Below are positions 1 to 11,027 of a DNA stretch of 64,000 bases, piece by piece (the stretch's first letter is position 1; each line of letters starts with the position of its first letter). The position numbers were made by a program, and so were the translations under genes. This DNA is from Aaosphaeria pasadenensis (Eukaryota; Ascomycota; Dothideomycetes; Pleosporales). Below the pieces are notes generated by a model. The model worked only from the letters and a program-made list of their open reading frames with translations. It did not search any database and was not told the origin of the DNA. The stretch lies in contig JAKLMB010000046.1 in NCBI GenBank assembly GCA_022813625.1, positions 124,001 to 188,000 on the forward strand. The letters are read 5' to 3'.

Positions 1-1992
1 CGATGCCGCTTGGCTTCCGTTTTGACTGAGTTGATCAAGGATATGAATAGCAGCTTCAAAATCTTCGCTTTCGGTGCTGGGCCAGTGAGCCTGCGAGAAG
101 CTGGATATTGCAAGTATAACAGATGTCGAGAATAGGTATTGAGTGAGAGTATAGTCGAAAGTTGGAAATGAGCCATTGATCCAGGCATCAACGAGGAGAC
201 GATAAGACTTTTTGGCACAAATGACACAGGCCTCTGCAAGCGCAAGTGTATGCTCATTGGGCTGGATCGGATCGTTATGTGGATCTCCATTTGATTGAGC
301 CTGGCGCAGACGCAGAACGTGGAGAAGAACCGGCCTTGTGACTAAAATCAAGCACTATACTAGTCAGTCAATCGCAATGAGTGCTGCTTCGACGACCTAC
401 CTGGTTGTAGTAGAGCTGCAACATCATGTCTGCCATGTCTGTATTAGCGGAGGCCTGGTCGACTTTGTTGCGAAGACTATCTGGTAGGGTTTTTATCCAG
501 TCATCTAATTTCTTGAGTGCCTGTTGTACTCTGTATGAGAAGGAGTCTTGTTGCATGTTTCGCCCATAAACTGAAGATGTGACCTCTGCAGAAAGCCGAG
601 CTATACGAAGTCCTGCAATAGCATCATCGTCATCATGAAAATCATCGGCAAACGCGTCCGGCAGACCTTGTGAAGAAGGAAGAGCTACATCGATATCTTC
701 ATCTCGTATAGACACGGGTTGACCGAGCATTGTTGCCCACAATCTATCCAGTATGTAGACGGTCCACCACAGTCTCACCCTATGCTCTACATGCTCACGG
801 TTTGGAAGTCGAGTGTGCGGGACGTTGTGATGGAGTCCCATTAATATGGCGAAGCGCATGGCACAGCCTGCCATGCAGTATGCTGCATGACGTCTGTTCA
901 TAGCAATGGAGTACAGGGACTCAAAGTCGTCAGTGGCTTGAATATAATAAACCTAAGGAAAGTCTTACAAGCATTGCCATGACCTCAACACACTCAATCC
1001 TTGGTTTTTCACTAAGCACACGGAGAATATTGGTTGCATTATTGTAGTAGTCGATACCAGGGAACTTCGCACCAGGAAACGAAGCTCTGGCAGAGTAAGC
1101 TTCGCCCAATGCAAACATTGCGAAAAGTTTGCAGGTGGATATTGCGTCACACTGGGCTGGATTTTGAATTGATTGGTCCAGCATAGCCAGGATAGCGCTC
1201 TTTTGCACAAGGTGAAAACGTCGACACACTGTGTCCAGAGTGACTTTCATCAGCACACGAGCCCTTGCTGGGGTGGGCTTTGGAAAGTTGACAAGAGTTA
1301 GAGAGGTGGAAACAGGATTAGGTGTGTACTGGGTGCGTGGGAAGTGGTCCTGTGCCTTTCCTGATAAAGCCTGACGGAATCTGGTTGCGAAAGCCGCATC
1401 TGTAGCCTCTCCTACCAAGACGGGCATCTCTGGAGTTAGAGAAATGAACCAAGGACGATCTTCAAGAAGCGGGTTTCGTGAAGCTTCTTCAACAGCGGAT
1501 GTTCCTCGATTCGAGCGTTCCCTAGTTGTCTGAAATGCAGTCGTGATCCTTGACTCTTCAACATTGTGTGTACGGACACTGGTGATAGAACCCTTAGAGC
1601 ATGCTTGAGCTGATTCTGCCGGCACAGAATCATCTCTTGTACCGATGGAAATTTGTTCATGTACTTCTGTGCTGTCTGCCTCTGTGATAGCACTATGATC
1701 ACGTTTGAGACGAGCGATCTCTGCAAGCAGCTCATTCACGTAGCTTCCTCAATGTTAGCCATATATATGCACTAGAGAGAACGCAGAACAGAGCCTACCT
1801 TTCTTTCACTCTCACATGCCGTACCCGATTAGGATAGGAGCATTCGGCATCACTACCGTCTCGTTCACAATTCGAGCATGGCTGGCCGCCCGAGCACTTG
1901 ACCTTACGGGAGTGGCACTTTCGGCACGCAACTGCTGTGGTCTTCGGTTTCACGATAGAGGCACCGACGACGCGGTGCAGGGTCGCCGACAT
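1..1992 (-). CDS. Zn(II)2Cys6 transcription factor, 3' end outside window
   Basis: Fungal-specific regulator, expected to act in the nucleus. Exons read on the minus strand are 1992-1799, 1743-969, 919-401 and 354 to beyond position 1; the introns have GT-AG ends and the frame stays open to the window edge. The N-terminus carries a binuclear zinc cluster with spacing CX2CX6CX5CX2CX8C (CRKCHSRKVKC, then CSNC). A short basic/leucine-containing stretch follows (NELLAEIARLKRD), probably the linker and dimerisation part. The middle homology region contains the family signatures YSIAMNRRHAAYCMAG and RLWWTVYILDRL, matching the Fungal_trans domain. The C-terminus is missing from this window. It is divergent from an MFS transporter and may control it (inference). 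Confidence 0.88.
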
Positions 1993-2451
1993 GAATTGTG
2001 AAAGTTTGATATGACCGATAAGATGCCTGAAATTCTGTCTGGGCTATTGGCCGGGTGATTAATGGTATTTGGTTCGGCGATGAGGTGTGGCGCCGACTCA
2101 GGGTTCGTAAGACGTTTAACTAAGCTCGGCGATAAGGGACCGATGATACCATCCTTTAAAACAAGGGTTCGTTCTTCACCATAACGCTAGTTCGGTCGTT
2201 TGACATCTCGCCGAAAACGCAATTCGGACTCAATCTCTGAAGTATTGTCCCCCGGGTCCCGTCCAACCAACAATCAGCGACGGCTTCAACTCACCGGATA
2301 TCAATGTTGTATGAGGGGTTTTGATACCCCACTTGGAAGATTGTTAGCCTGACAAGACTTTTTCAAAAATGTTTAGCAGTTCTATAAGAGACGCCACACA
2401 GGCTCAAAGCAAAAATCATATCATTTATCACTAGGTCGATGTTACTTAAAT
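1993..2451. promoter_or_regulatory. Divergent promoter between Zn2Cys6 regulator and MFS gene
   Basis: This 459-bp spacer separates two divergent starts. It holds two direct copies of a 12-bp word, TCGGCGATRAGG, at 2074-2085 and 2126-2137, and an inverted copy of its 7-bp core (TCGCCGA) at 2208-2214. CGG-type cores in repeated or inverted arrangement are typical zinc-cluster binding sites, so autoregulation and control of the transporter by the neighbouring regulator is plausible. No coding exon is evident here. Confidence 0.45.
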
Positions 2452-3931
2452 ATGGGCGAGACCAGCACTTCAAGAACGGTTCATGAGCTACAACGCACAG
2501 TCGGCCAATGGGATCTCGGCCTTGATACGACTGCGCAGACAGAACCTCCCACAGACGGCGGCCAAGACGCATGGCTGGTTCTTACATCCAGCTTCATCCT
2601 CGGAGCAATAGTGTGGGGTGAGTATAAGTACTCGACTTGAAGGATATTTCCAATTTTCTCGACAGGCTTTCCGTACAGCTTTGGTGTCTTCCAAGAATAC
2701 TATCTACGTCAAGAGAAGTTCTCTGGTTCCCACTCCGGCGTTGCTGCCATAGGTACGACGGCAATGGTTCGTTGAATTGTCTGCCTCAGTTTGTAATGAT
2801 TAGGCTGACTCCTATGTTCAGGGAATCATGTACCTCACAGCCCCAGCTCCCTACGTCATCATCCACCGCTATTATACATACCGCAAGATGATCAGTCTCG
2901 GTGGCTTTGTCATCATGTTAATAAGCCTACTTGGGGCATCATTTGCGAAGACTGTTTCGCAACTACTTGTTACCCAAGGTCTTTTCTATGCCCTTGGGGG
3001 CGCAATGCTATACTTCCCGGTATTCAACTACGTTGATGAGTGGTTTATCAAGCGGCGAGGACTCGCGTATGGTGCACTTATCGCCGGCGACGGTGCTGGA
3101 GGTGTAGTCATTCCATTCGTAATGGAGTGGATCCTCAACCGTTGGGGGTTTCAGACTGCTCTGCGCACCTGGGCAATCGTCTGCCTTCTACTGGTGACAC
3201 CAGCTTTGGTTTTTCTGAAGGACTATCCGGTCAATCAAAATTTCGAGCACACTCCTCGGAAAGTCGATCTGAGATTCCTGAAAACCAAGGCATTCTGGAT
3301 CCTTCAAACCGGCAATATGCTACAAAGTCTTGGTTACCTCATGCCTAGTTATTACCTACCCTGTAGGCAGATCATCGCACTTTACTAAGGACTTGTTACT
3401 GATACAATATTTGTAGCCTTTGCAGTATCCCGTGGATGGTCTCCATTTACTGGCACAATCGCAGTGTCTCTATGCAATGCCGCAATCGTGTTTGGCGCAG
3501 TCACGATAGGTTGGCTCTGCGATCGCCACCACGTCACCATCACGCTGATGATCTGTACCATAGGTACTTTGCTTGCAGTGTTTGTATTTTGGGGCTTCTC
3601 GGTCTATCAACCGGTGATGTATATTTTCGCCATCGCGTATGGTTTCTTTGCTGGCGGGTTTCCTGCAACTTGGGCGGGCTGTAGCCATCCGGTGCGTCGT
3701 ACGTATCCAGTTGAGACGGGTATGATAATCGCTCTTTTCACAGCCGGGAAAGGTGTAAGTTCTGTTGTATCTGGTCCTTTGGGTGGGCTTTTGGCGAGAT
3801 CTGATGACTGGAAAGACCATGTTGGGTATGCTTATGGAAGTGGATTTGGGTATCTGATCGTGTTCTCTGGCGTCACAGCGTCTTTCGGAAGCTTGGGTTG
3901 GATCGGGAGGAAATTTGGCTGGATTTTGTGA
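2452..3931 (+). CDS. MFS transporter, monocarboxylate (MCT/SLC16-like) family
   Basis: Four exons (2452-2617, 2666-2766, 2822-3362, 3417-3931) joined by GT-AG introns of 48, 55 and 54 nt give 440 residues. The N-terminal cytosolic tail ends in DGGQDAWLVLTSSF, the typical entry into helix 1 of fungal monocarboxylate-type MFS proteins, followed by GFPYSFGVFQEYY. Several hydrophobic helices follow, with a loop GWSPFTGTIAVS at the start of the second half. Fungal members of this family move organic acids, riboflavin or secondary metabolites; the substrate here cannot be read from sequence. It lies divergent to a zinc-cluster regulator and convergent with the Gde1-like gene. Confidence 0.85.
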
Positions 3932-4139
3932 CTAGCACTTACAATTCCAAATTCACAAACAAAATGTACATGGCGAGATGTGCGAGAGAGCAGTCAGTGT
4001 AGGGTTTCAAAACAGAGTTTAGAGATCTTGAGCGTTCATTGGGTGCTGGAGCAGTTGGAAGTTGGCACTGCCTCGTCCTCAGCATCTTAGGCCTTAATTT
4101 GGTCATTGAAGGTATAGGGTCTATTCTGAAGGCCAACTT

Positions 4140-7100
4140 CTAGGCACCTAGTACTTTCAAAGTCTGAGATATACGTCCGACGCGATCTGTCACAATAAGG
4201 TCAATACCAGCCTTAACTTGGATCTAATATATTAAGTTAGGCTGAGCATCTTGTTTTGAATATGACAATAGACGTACCTCCACATTTGCTGGCTCATTAT
4301 TCAAATCATTATAACTCCCACAAATAAGTCCCTGGCTTTTGACAAACTCGATAAGACGTGGACACATCACTAGAGAATCTGCTGCAACCACGATACCAGC
4401 CAGACCCCATTGTTTCGCAAATCGTGCCGCAACTTGTAGGCTACCAGCACGTTTCTCTTTGTCAGACAATGGACGCTTACCTGCGTTTGTGATAAAGAGT
4501 ACTGGATATGATTTTTGCTTGATTGCCAGCAGGATACAAATTTCGGGCGTGAAAGACGATAGGATGATTTTGCAACCTCCACCAGAACGAGCAATCCCAT
4601 CCAAGACGGTGTCAACAAAGATGTTGATTTCGATAGAAACCGGAGCAATCCCGTCTTCAAGAGCCTCATGAATATGCGGATATTCTAATAATTATCAATG
4701 TCGAACGCATTCGTAGAAATGGCCAAGACGTACTGATTTCCATATCAAATCCTATGTCGACAGGAACATTGCAAAGCGCATCTTCCAGAGTAGCGAATGT
4801 AGCTTGAACGAAGTCTCCTCGTGTATTGGGATTGAAACCTTTTTTCAGGTAGTCTACTGTGTGCTTCATCCTGTCCTTCACCTCTTCTGCGCCCTTTTCG
4901 TGAGCCATCGTGACCGATCTTGAGCGTGGCCTGTGAATGTGGATATCACTGTAGGCTGTCTGGTTTTCAAAACTTCCATCTACAGCTGGAGGATTGCATT
5001 GCGGGGATTGGATACGAGCGACATGCATAAACTGAGCAGATCAGCGAAGCACATTTCATACGCCGTATATCCATACCTGGTCAAGGGTCACATCGTGAAT
5101 TGCGACATCTGTACCCGATTCGCTCAGCGAGTAGTCGTGAAAGAGTACAGGGACAAAATCTTTCGTGAGTTGGACATCTGTTCAGAATGAGTAGCCGCAG
5201 CATGCGTAACGGAAGTAGACATATTACCGAACTAAACAGAGTTAGATTATCACGGCGGCTAGTAATTACGCACAATAAGGACTACTGTTGTTGGTTCAAA
5301 TATCGCTCACATCCCTCTACAAAGGTTGCTCCTTGATTTCTAGCAGCAAGAAAAGACTGGGGAAGATGTTAAATAGTTACTGGATGTAGGGCGCATGTGT
5401 TGCTACCTCAATCGTGTTTTCTCCAAGCTGAAGGAAGCGCTTGCGGGAATTTTGACCAAGTCCTTGAGCAAAATTAGTACACGAAAAAGCGGGATATCTG
5501 ACATAAGCACCTCGATATCCTACAAGCTGGACTGAGCTCGTTTCTCCGAGACACATAGCACTGGGCGATGGGTATCCAAGTTGATAGTACGGTTCCACGA
5601 TCAGGAGTGAGAAAGTTATAGTCCCTAGTAGTCTCGGAGTGTCTTTACACAGAATTGGCACTGTTTGTTCTCTCATCAAAGTGCCATGTCGGACACCCAA
5701 ACATGGAGTTTGGGTGTATAAAAATGCAACACCAGTACCGATAAGGGCGCCAGAGTCATTCCGTTCAACACCCCTTTTACGCACATTGAACACGATCGCT
5801 GCTTCTGCTGGGCGTTTTACAACGAAGACCAATGTATCGTCAGCTGGGTCATCAAAGAGAGGCATCATACGCTCAATTGATAGGGTAGATTCTGAAGTCG
5901 AGATGCTTAGTAAAGGCCGTGACTAGAAATGCCAGGAAGGTCTAATGCTGAAGATTTTGCCGGACTCCTCTCTTGCAGGCTACCCAGGTTTAGCACAACG
6001 TGCGCCAGCCTTGGGCTAACATCAACCCTCGCTCCACTAAGAAGCTGTGGGTCATTCCTAGGTAGATAATATTTAGGTCTCGGTGTTGCCTTGAGAGTTG
6101 AAAGCATCTCGACGATTGGCATGTGACCCCTGAATGCCGCATTCTCTTGCGCGGTCCATCCAAGGTAATCGAGTCGAGTCGTGTCAGCTCCAGCATCTAA
6201 GAGTAGCCTGACAGTCGCGCTGTGTCCTTCTACACAGCCAATGAAGAGTGGCGTCCATTGGCACGCAGATTCGGCAATATCGACGAAGTCGGAATCAACC
6301 AAAGGCAATACTAGGCAAAGGTAATCTTCCCGTCCAAGCTGAGCTGCGATATAAAGACAGCTTTCCCCGGAATTGGGCTTATGCTTGAGGCCTACCAATC
6401 TAGAAACTAATAGTCTCACCATAGTATCGTCCCCACGGTAAAGTGCTATATGCAGGAGATCGTCCGGCACCAACGTAAGTTGCCTGTCCATAGCAGACAA
6501 TAACAATTGGGTAACTTCAACATGACCGCGAGTGATGGAGACATGCAATGGCGTGAACCCTGCTTCATCTCGGAGCAGGATGAACTCTTCAACCAGGCTG
6601 ATGTTGGACAATACGTGCTTGCAAAGATTGATCATACCGTGGGTAGCGCCGAAGTGAAGGGGGGTTTGGCCATGTCCACTTTGCATAATGTCAGCAATCA
6701 CCCCGTAGTTCTGATCAATGTTACAACGTTCGACCCGACTGGCAGAAGAAATGTTTTGGTATGTCGCCACTCTGGCCTGGACTCTGTCAAGTTCATTCAC
6801 GTAATTGATATACTCCTGTTCGTGTTCTGCGCAGCGTCTACGAACAATGGATCGATAGTCTTCCAATTCCGGGCTAGAGGCTTGGGCGCATCGAGCAAGC
6901 TTGATGGAAATGCGATTCATGGCTTCGTGGTTGACTCTGTAGAACCATAAAAGCTCTATCAAAGCCTCCCGCAGGGTCAACCAGTTTAGGTAGATTAGAT
7001 TTGAATGGTGCTTGGCGTGTGCACCAATATTCCACTGCTTTTCAAGTTGCTCCTCTTCGTGTTGCAATACAGAGCGGCGTTGCAGAGAAAATGCAGTATT

Positions 7101-7306
7101 GGCTACAATAGCCTCCACGAAGCTAGTATAGAAATCTACGAGAGTTAAAAAATGTGGCTACGCGCGGCTAACTGTTACGCACCTGCGGAGGGCTGTTGAT
7201 TGTTGTATCTTGCCAGTTTCAGTAACGCTTTCAAACGCTGATATGGTATATAGTGTGAATCCCAAGTCGCAACCACATGTCGACAGAGCTTGTTGCGGAA
7301 TTTCAT
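4140..7306 (-). CDS. Gde1-like SPX-ankyrin-glycerophosphodiester phosphodiesterase, active site degenerate
   Basis: Nine-part model on the minus strand: 7306-7183, 7135-5984, 5891-5407, 5356 to about 5311, 5177-5077, 5031-4734, 4684-4278, 4223-4140; about 898 residues. The start MKFRNKLCRHVVATWDSHYI is an SPX N-terminus, extended by FYRVNHEAMNRISIK. Ankyrin repeats follow (GQTPLHFGATHG and later units), then a GDPD domain with LGENTI, VQLTKDFVPVLFHD, FDMEIKYP and a C-terminal AGIDLIVTDRV. The family hydrolyses glycerophosphocholine to recycle choline and phosphate. Here the usual HRG motif reads AQG (NFAQGLGQN), and the metal-binding ExD sits at an abnormal splice junction, so activity is doubtful. 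The boundary near 5984/5891 is the least certain. Usual fungal members are over 1000 residues. Confidence 0.75.
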
Positions 7307-7879
7307 GGCTCTTATAAGGTAGGAGGTGCTCAGTGCGAAAGTACACTGTACTGGATATTATACACTGAATACAGTCGACCGAAGTATACTTTGTCAAGAC
7401 TTTGTCGAAGTATGCTTTGCCAAAGTATGCAAAGAGGTCCTACGCAGATTGGTGACCACAGAGCGGGGATGGGTGCATAGGGTTCAAAGAGTTTCTTACG
7501 CACGCTCGTGACGACAAAGCGGGCATGCGTGAATATAAGAAACACTCATCGAAATGGTCTAGGTGCCAAGGGGTTCCCATTCACCGTTGACGAACAAGGA
7601 AGGCACAGGAACTAGCGAACAAGCGAGTTCCGTCAGTATGGTGCACGGGTACAGGGCTGCATCGTCCTTCCGCTATGTAGTATTCCATGCATGAGTAGAT
7701 ACTCAACCCTCTGCACATTCACAATATGGTAATGGTAGCACAGGTATTCACCCCTCAGCGGCAACCCCGAAACCAAAGAAATGGTGGGCATGTTATGCAA
7801 CAGTTTGCATCGCACCAAACACAATTTTGAACTGCTTACCTGGTACTCTGTATAAGCGCTGGACATTCACCCAAGGTCC
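7307..7879. other. Intergenic region between divergent genes, with degenerate repeats
   Basis: No supported gene. It separates the Gde1-like gene (minus) from the ankyrin gene (plus). Two diverged direct copies of about 25 bp lie near 7451-7475 and 7507-7531 (both contain GTGAC, ACA, AGCGGG and ATG in register). An imperfect inverted pair TTTCTTACGCACGC / GCGTGAATATAAGAAA spans about 7491-7548, and the 7380-7430 stretch repeats the word GAAGTATRCTTTG. This may be a decayed element. Confidence 0.4.
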
Positions 7880-10376
7880 ATGAAACCCTCAGGCAAGCCA
7901 CGGAATCCGCTATCTATCACAGCAAGCGTGATTGCTATTGCGACACTCGCCGGTAAGGTCTGCACCATCTTTGGAGAGCTGCGATCGCTATCCAAAAGCC
8001 TCCCCGGTCGACTGGCCGATGTGAACAATGAGGTAGCCGATCTCGAGGTTGTCCTTTATGATGTCGCGTTCCTAGTCGAGAAGCGCGCAGTGCTGCCCGG
8101 CAACAAGCAATCGCCACTATGGCACCTGCTCAAGCAAGCCAAACGGAAGCTCGGCGAACTAGAGCTCTTCGTGACTCACCTAAGGGTGTCATGTCGCGAT
8201 GCCCGCCATCCGTTGCTTTCTGCCAACATCCTGCGAAAAGAACAGGGATCCCTCAAATCATTGCAGAAAGACATCCGGTCCATCAAATGCAACCTGAACA
8301 TCCTACTAGGTGAATCAAATCCGTGAGTACTCCATATACGGTACCTGCTTATATGTAGAACAAGCGGGCCAGTGGCTGATAAGAACCAAGGCGAGATATG
8401 ATGCAGCTACGAATTGAATGCGAGATATGATGCAGTCACGAATTGAATGCGAAAGTATCTCCATCGTTGCAACACAGTCCTCGCAGGATCAGCTTGCACT
8501 TCATAGCGACCTTCTGACCAGTCTCACAGGCATCGATAACCGCATGGCCCGCGTTGAGAATATGTTGCGCCTCCAAGCCGAGCAGGTTCGCGAAACCCAG
8601 CTCAATCAGTTCGGGCCTTGGGCCAGTAGGTCATCTCCGAGCCGGTCAAGCCCTACAGCGCGCAGGCGAATACCTTCAGGCACTCAATACTCCGAAGGTT
8701 TTAGTGTTCGAGTCGCACCCTTCGCTGCAACATGTCGCACTGGCTGTGCTTGCGTGTGCCATTCGCAACAGAGAGCAATGTCTCCCAAGATGATGAATCA
8801 TATTCTGGGTCAGTTGTTTGTGGGATACACGGGACTGCCATATTTATCTCCAAAATGCGACAACGACGTGTGCGCAAAGTCTCGAGCGAGCAAAGTCAGC
8901 ATAGAATACTGGTTTCCATGGGGCCTGCTTTCCTCCACTATTATTAGACTCCAGGCAGGCTACCAGACCAACACCGGCACGCTATTCCAGCTGCAGACCT
9001 TACGAAGCGTTCCCGATGACGCTCAATGCGTCAATTTTGCACTGAAAGGAAATATCGAGGGCCTAAAATACCTCTTCAGCAAAGGCCTAGCATCTCCACA
9101 AGATATCAGTCACACAAGAGGATACTCCTTGCTACGCTGGGCGTTGTACGGGAAACAATATGCAACATGCGAATCTCTTATTCATGCTGGTGCCGATCCC
9201 GACTACAAATCGATCTCTGCGAACGACAATAACCCCCGCATCAAAGCCTGCCACTTCCTTCTTGAGGGTGGTATTGGAGATACTGGAGTCGAGGTCTTAC
9301 GACTCATCACGAGGGGTGGCCATTATGACGATTTCATCGATGAGGCAGGGTTCACCCAGATACACCGCATTGTTCTCGGGTTGTCGTTCAAAAGCTTAGA
9401 GGAAGAGCTCATACTACACCCCGAGGAAGTCAATACGCAAGATTGTATGGGTCGAACTCCATTAGCATCGGCAGCAGCAAAAGGAGATAGACACACTGTT
9501 GTGACATTACTAAGCCATGGAGCCGATCCAAACATTATTGATGCCCAGATATCTGGACTGGTGTCCAATACCGCCGCTCAGGGCCATACGGCCTGTGTAC
9601 GCTTGTTACTTGAGGGAGGGGCATATCCTGACGCCCCACTACCTCCAGGAATCAAGAAAGGCAGTCCACTTAATGTTGCTGCACGACGATCATACGATAT
9701 TTCCCTCGTTAAAAGTCTTCTTGACTTCGGAGCTGATGTCGAATCCAGTGGCATGGATGGGATCACGCCCCTGACCCATGCCGCGCGGACCGACAACGCG
9801 AGCTTCGCCATGCTTCTACTTGAATGCGGAGCTAACATCAACGCAATCTCAGTAGCCGGATCCACTTCGCTCACGACAGCTATCACTCACAATAGTCACA
9901 ACGTTCTCCGTCTGATCCTTGATAGATGGCACGAGAACATTGACTGCCCGCGTCTAAAGGGTCCTCATCTCCTTCACATCACGGCTCTCTACGCCGATAT
10001 TGAAACACTTCATATCCTTGCCAGTGCTGACCATCTCCAAGTCCGTCAAGACAGGAGCTATAGCATTGGCGACTTCAGCCACCAGCTTCGCCAACGAGCC
10101 GATCATACCGAGAAACTCTCGTTCGCGTTCGAAGAATTACTCGAGGTGATTAGCAGTGCACCAGATGCACGAAAGGGCCAAGAGCAACTGTTGGAGGCAG
10201 GGCATTCGCATCCAGTTGTCACTTCCATGGATTCTGATCCAGCATTTGTTGAGACCGAGAAGCAAAACAGGTCTCAGTCGTACCATCTCTTCTCGTGCGC
10301 CGGAAGCTCGAAAGTCGAGGAAGGTTCAATTAGTTCTGATGATGGTTACTATGAAGCTAGTGAGAAGCAACATTAG
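7880..10376 (+). CDS. STAND-type N-terminal domain plus ankyrin repeat protein, frame interrupted
   Basis: The first exon (7880-8322) encodes an alpha-helical N-terminus beginning MKPSGKPRNPLSITASVIAI, as in the N-terminal domains of fungal STAND/NLR-like and ankyrin proteins. It has a good donor (GTGAGT) at 8323 and an acceptor at 8390. The second part (open from 8418 to 10376) encodes a linker, a Cys-rich patch CRTGCACVCH, the block LGQLFVGYTGLP, and at least six ankyrin repeats (for example GRTPLASAAAKGDRHTVV, LLSHGADPN). The expected junction runs into a stop at 8428-8430 because of a 29-bp duplication. An alternative splice (exon end 8309, acceptor at 8424) would restore the frame. Either a recent pseudogene or rescued by that weaker splice. 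Confidence 0.7.
8391..8448 (+). repeat. 29-bp tandem duplication inside the ankyrin gene
   Basis: Two adjacent 29-bp units, 8391-8419 and 8420-8448, differ only by a CT/TC swap within CAGCTACG versus CAGTCACG. The unit starts GCGAGATATGATGCAG. Because 29 is not a multiple of three, the duplication shifts the reading frame of the gene it lies in and also duplicates AG acceptor-like sites. Confidence 0.9.
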
Positions 10377-11027
10377 TGAAGATTAGATGCAGGGTTTCCA
10401 GTCAACTCATGTCGTTTTAATCTGTTGAAAACATCTTAGTTTAGCAAGATAATGATGCGTGGACAGCTGAATATGGTTGGTCGCTCACAATGTTGATTTG
10501 GTTACAATGTACCAACAATCATAGCAACTGTCATGGGTCAATAGCCTGGGCAATCAAAGTATCGAGGTTGAATTTAAGTGATGAAACTATCGTGCTCAAA
10601 TAGTATCCTAGGCAGCAGTGCTGTGGCCACTTGTAGGGAACGCTAATTGACCTGAGCTAAGAATATCCGCAGAGGTCAGCGCAGCCTTTCCTTTTAGGAG
10701 ATATTTAACTTATGCACTTAAAGTAATTATACTAACTTCTACCTAACTATATATTTCTCTACTAAAGTAGTAAATAGTAAATACTATTATTAAAAGATAT
10801 ATTTAATTAGTAAATCAAAAGTTAGTATTATAGTAGTTTTCTGATATAAGTATTTGATCTAGTAATTAACTGTTAATAACGTAATAGTAAAGGCAGCGCT
10901 AACTATCATAGATGCTGATAACTACCCGCTGAGATAAACATTTTACCCGAGGTCTGCTCTTGACTGCTACAATACCATCAGATTAAAGAGTAATACTAAT
11001 GCTTTCTTTCCAATTTGCATCGGCACG
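10377..11027. other. Intergenic region, AT-rich, containing a MITE-like element
   Basis: Between the ankyrin gene and the second zinc-cluster regulator. No gene is supported. The stretch 10690-10900 is strongly AT-rich compared with its surroundings and lies inside the inverted-repeat element listed separately; the remainder would serve as 3' flank of one gene and promoter of the next. Confidence 0.5.
10675..10903. mobile_element. MITE-like element with 22-bp terminal inverted repeats
   Basis: Left end GTCAGCGCAGCCTTTCC at 10675 and onward matches the reverse complement of the right end (10882-10903, GTTAGCGCTGCCTTTAC) at 18 of 22 positions. The inner sequence is AT-rich, non-coding and carries an internal inverted match around the word ATACTAACTT. 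Total length is about 229 bp. Size, TIRs and lack of coding capacity fit a non-autonomous DNA transposon. I could not identify a clear target-site duplication. Confidence 0.5.

Noticed and set aside
7307..7879. A small gene or tRNA in the spacer upstream of the ankyrin gene
   Set aside because: No tRNA box pattern and the open frames have no coding signature; only degenerate repeats are visible.
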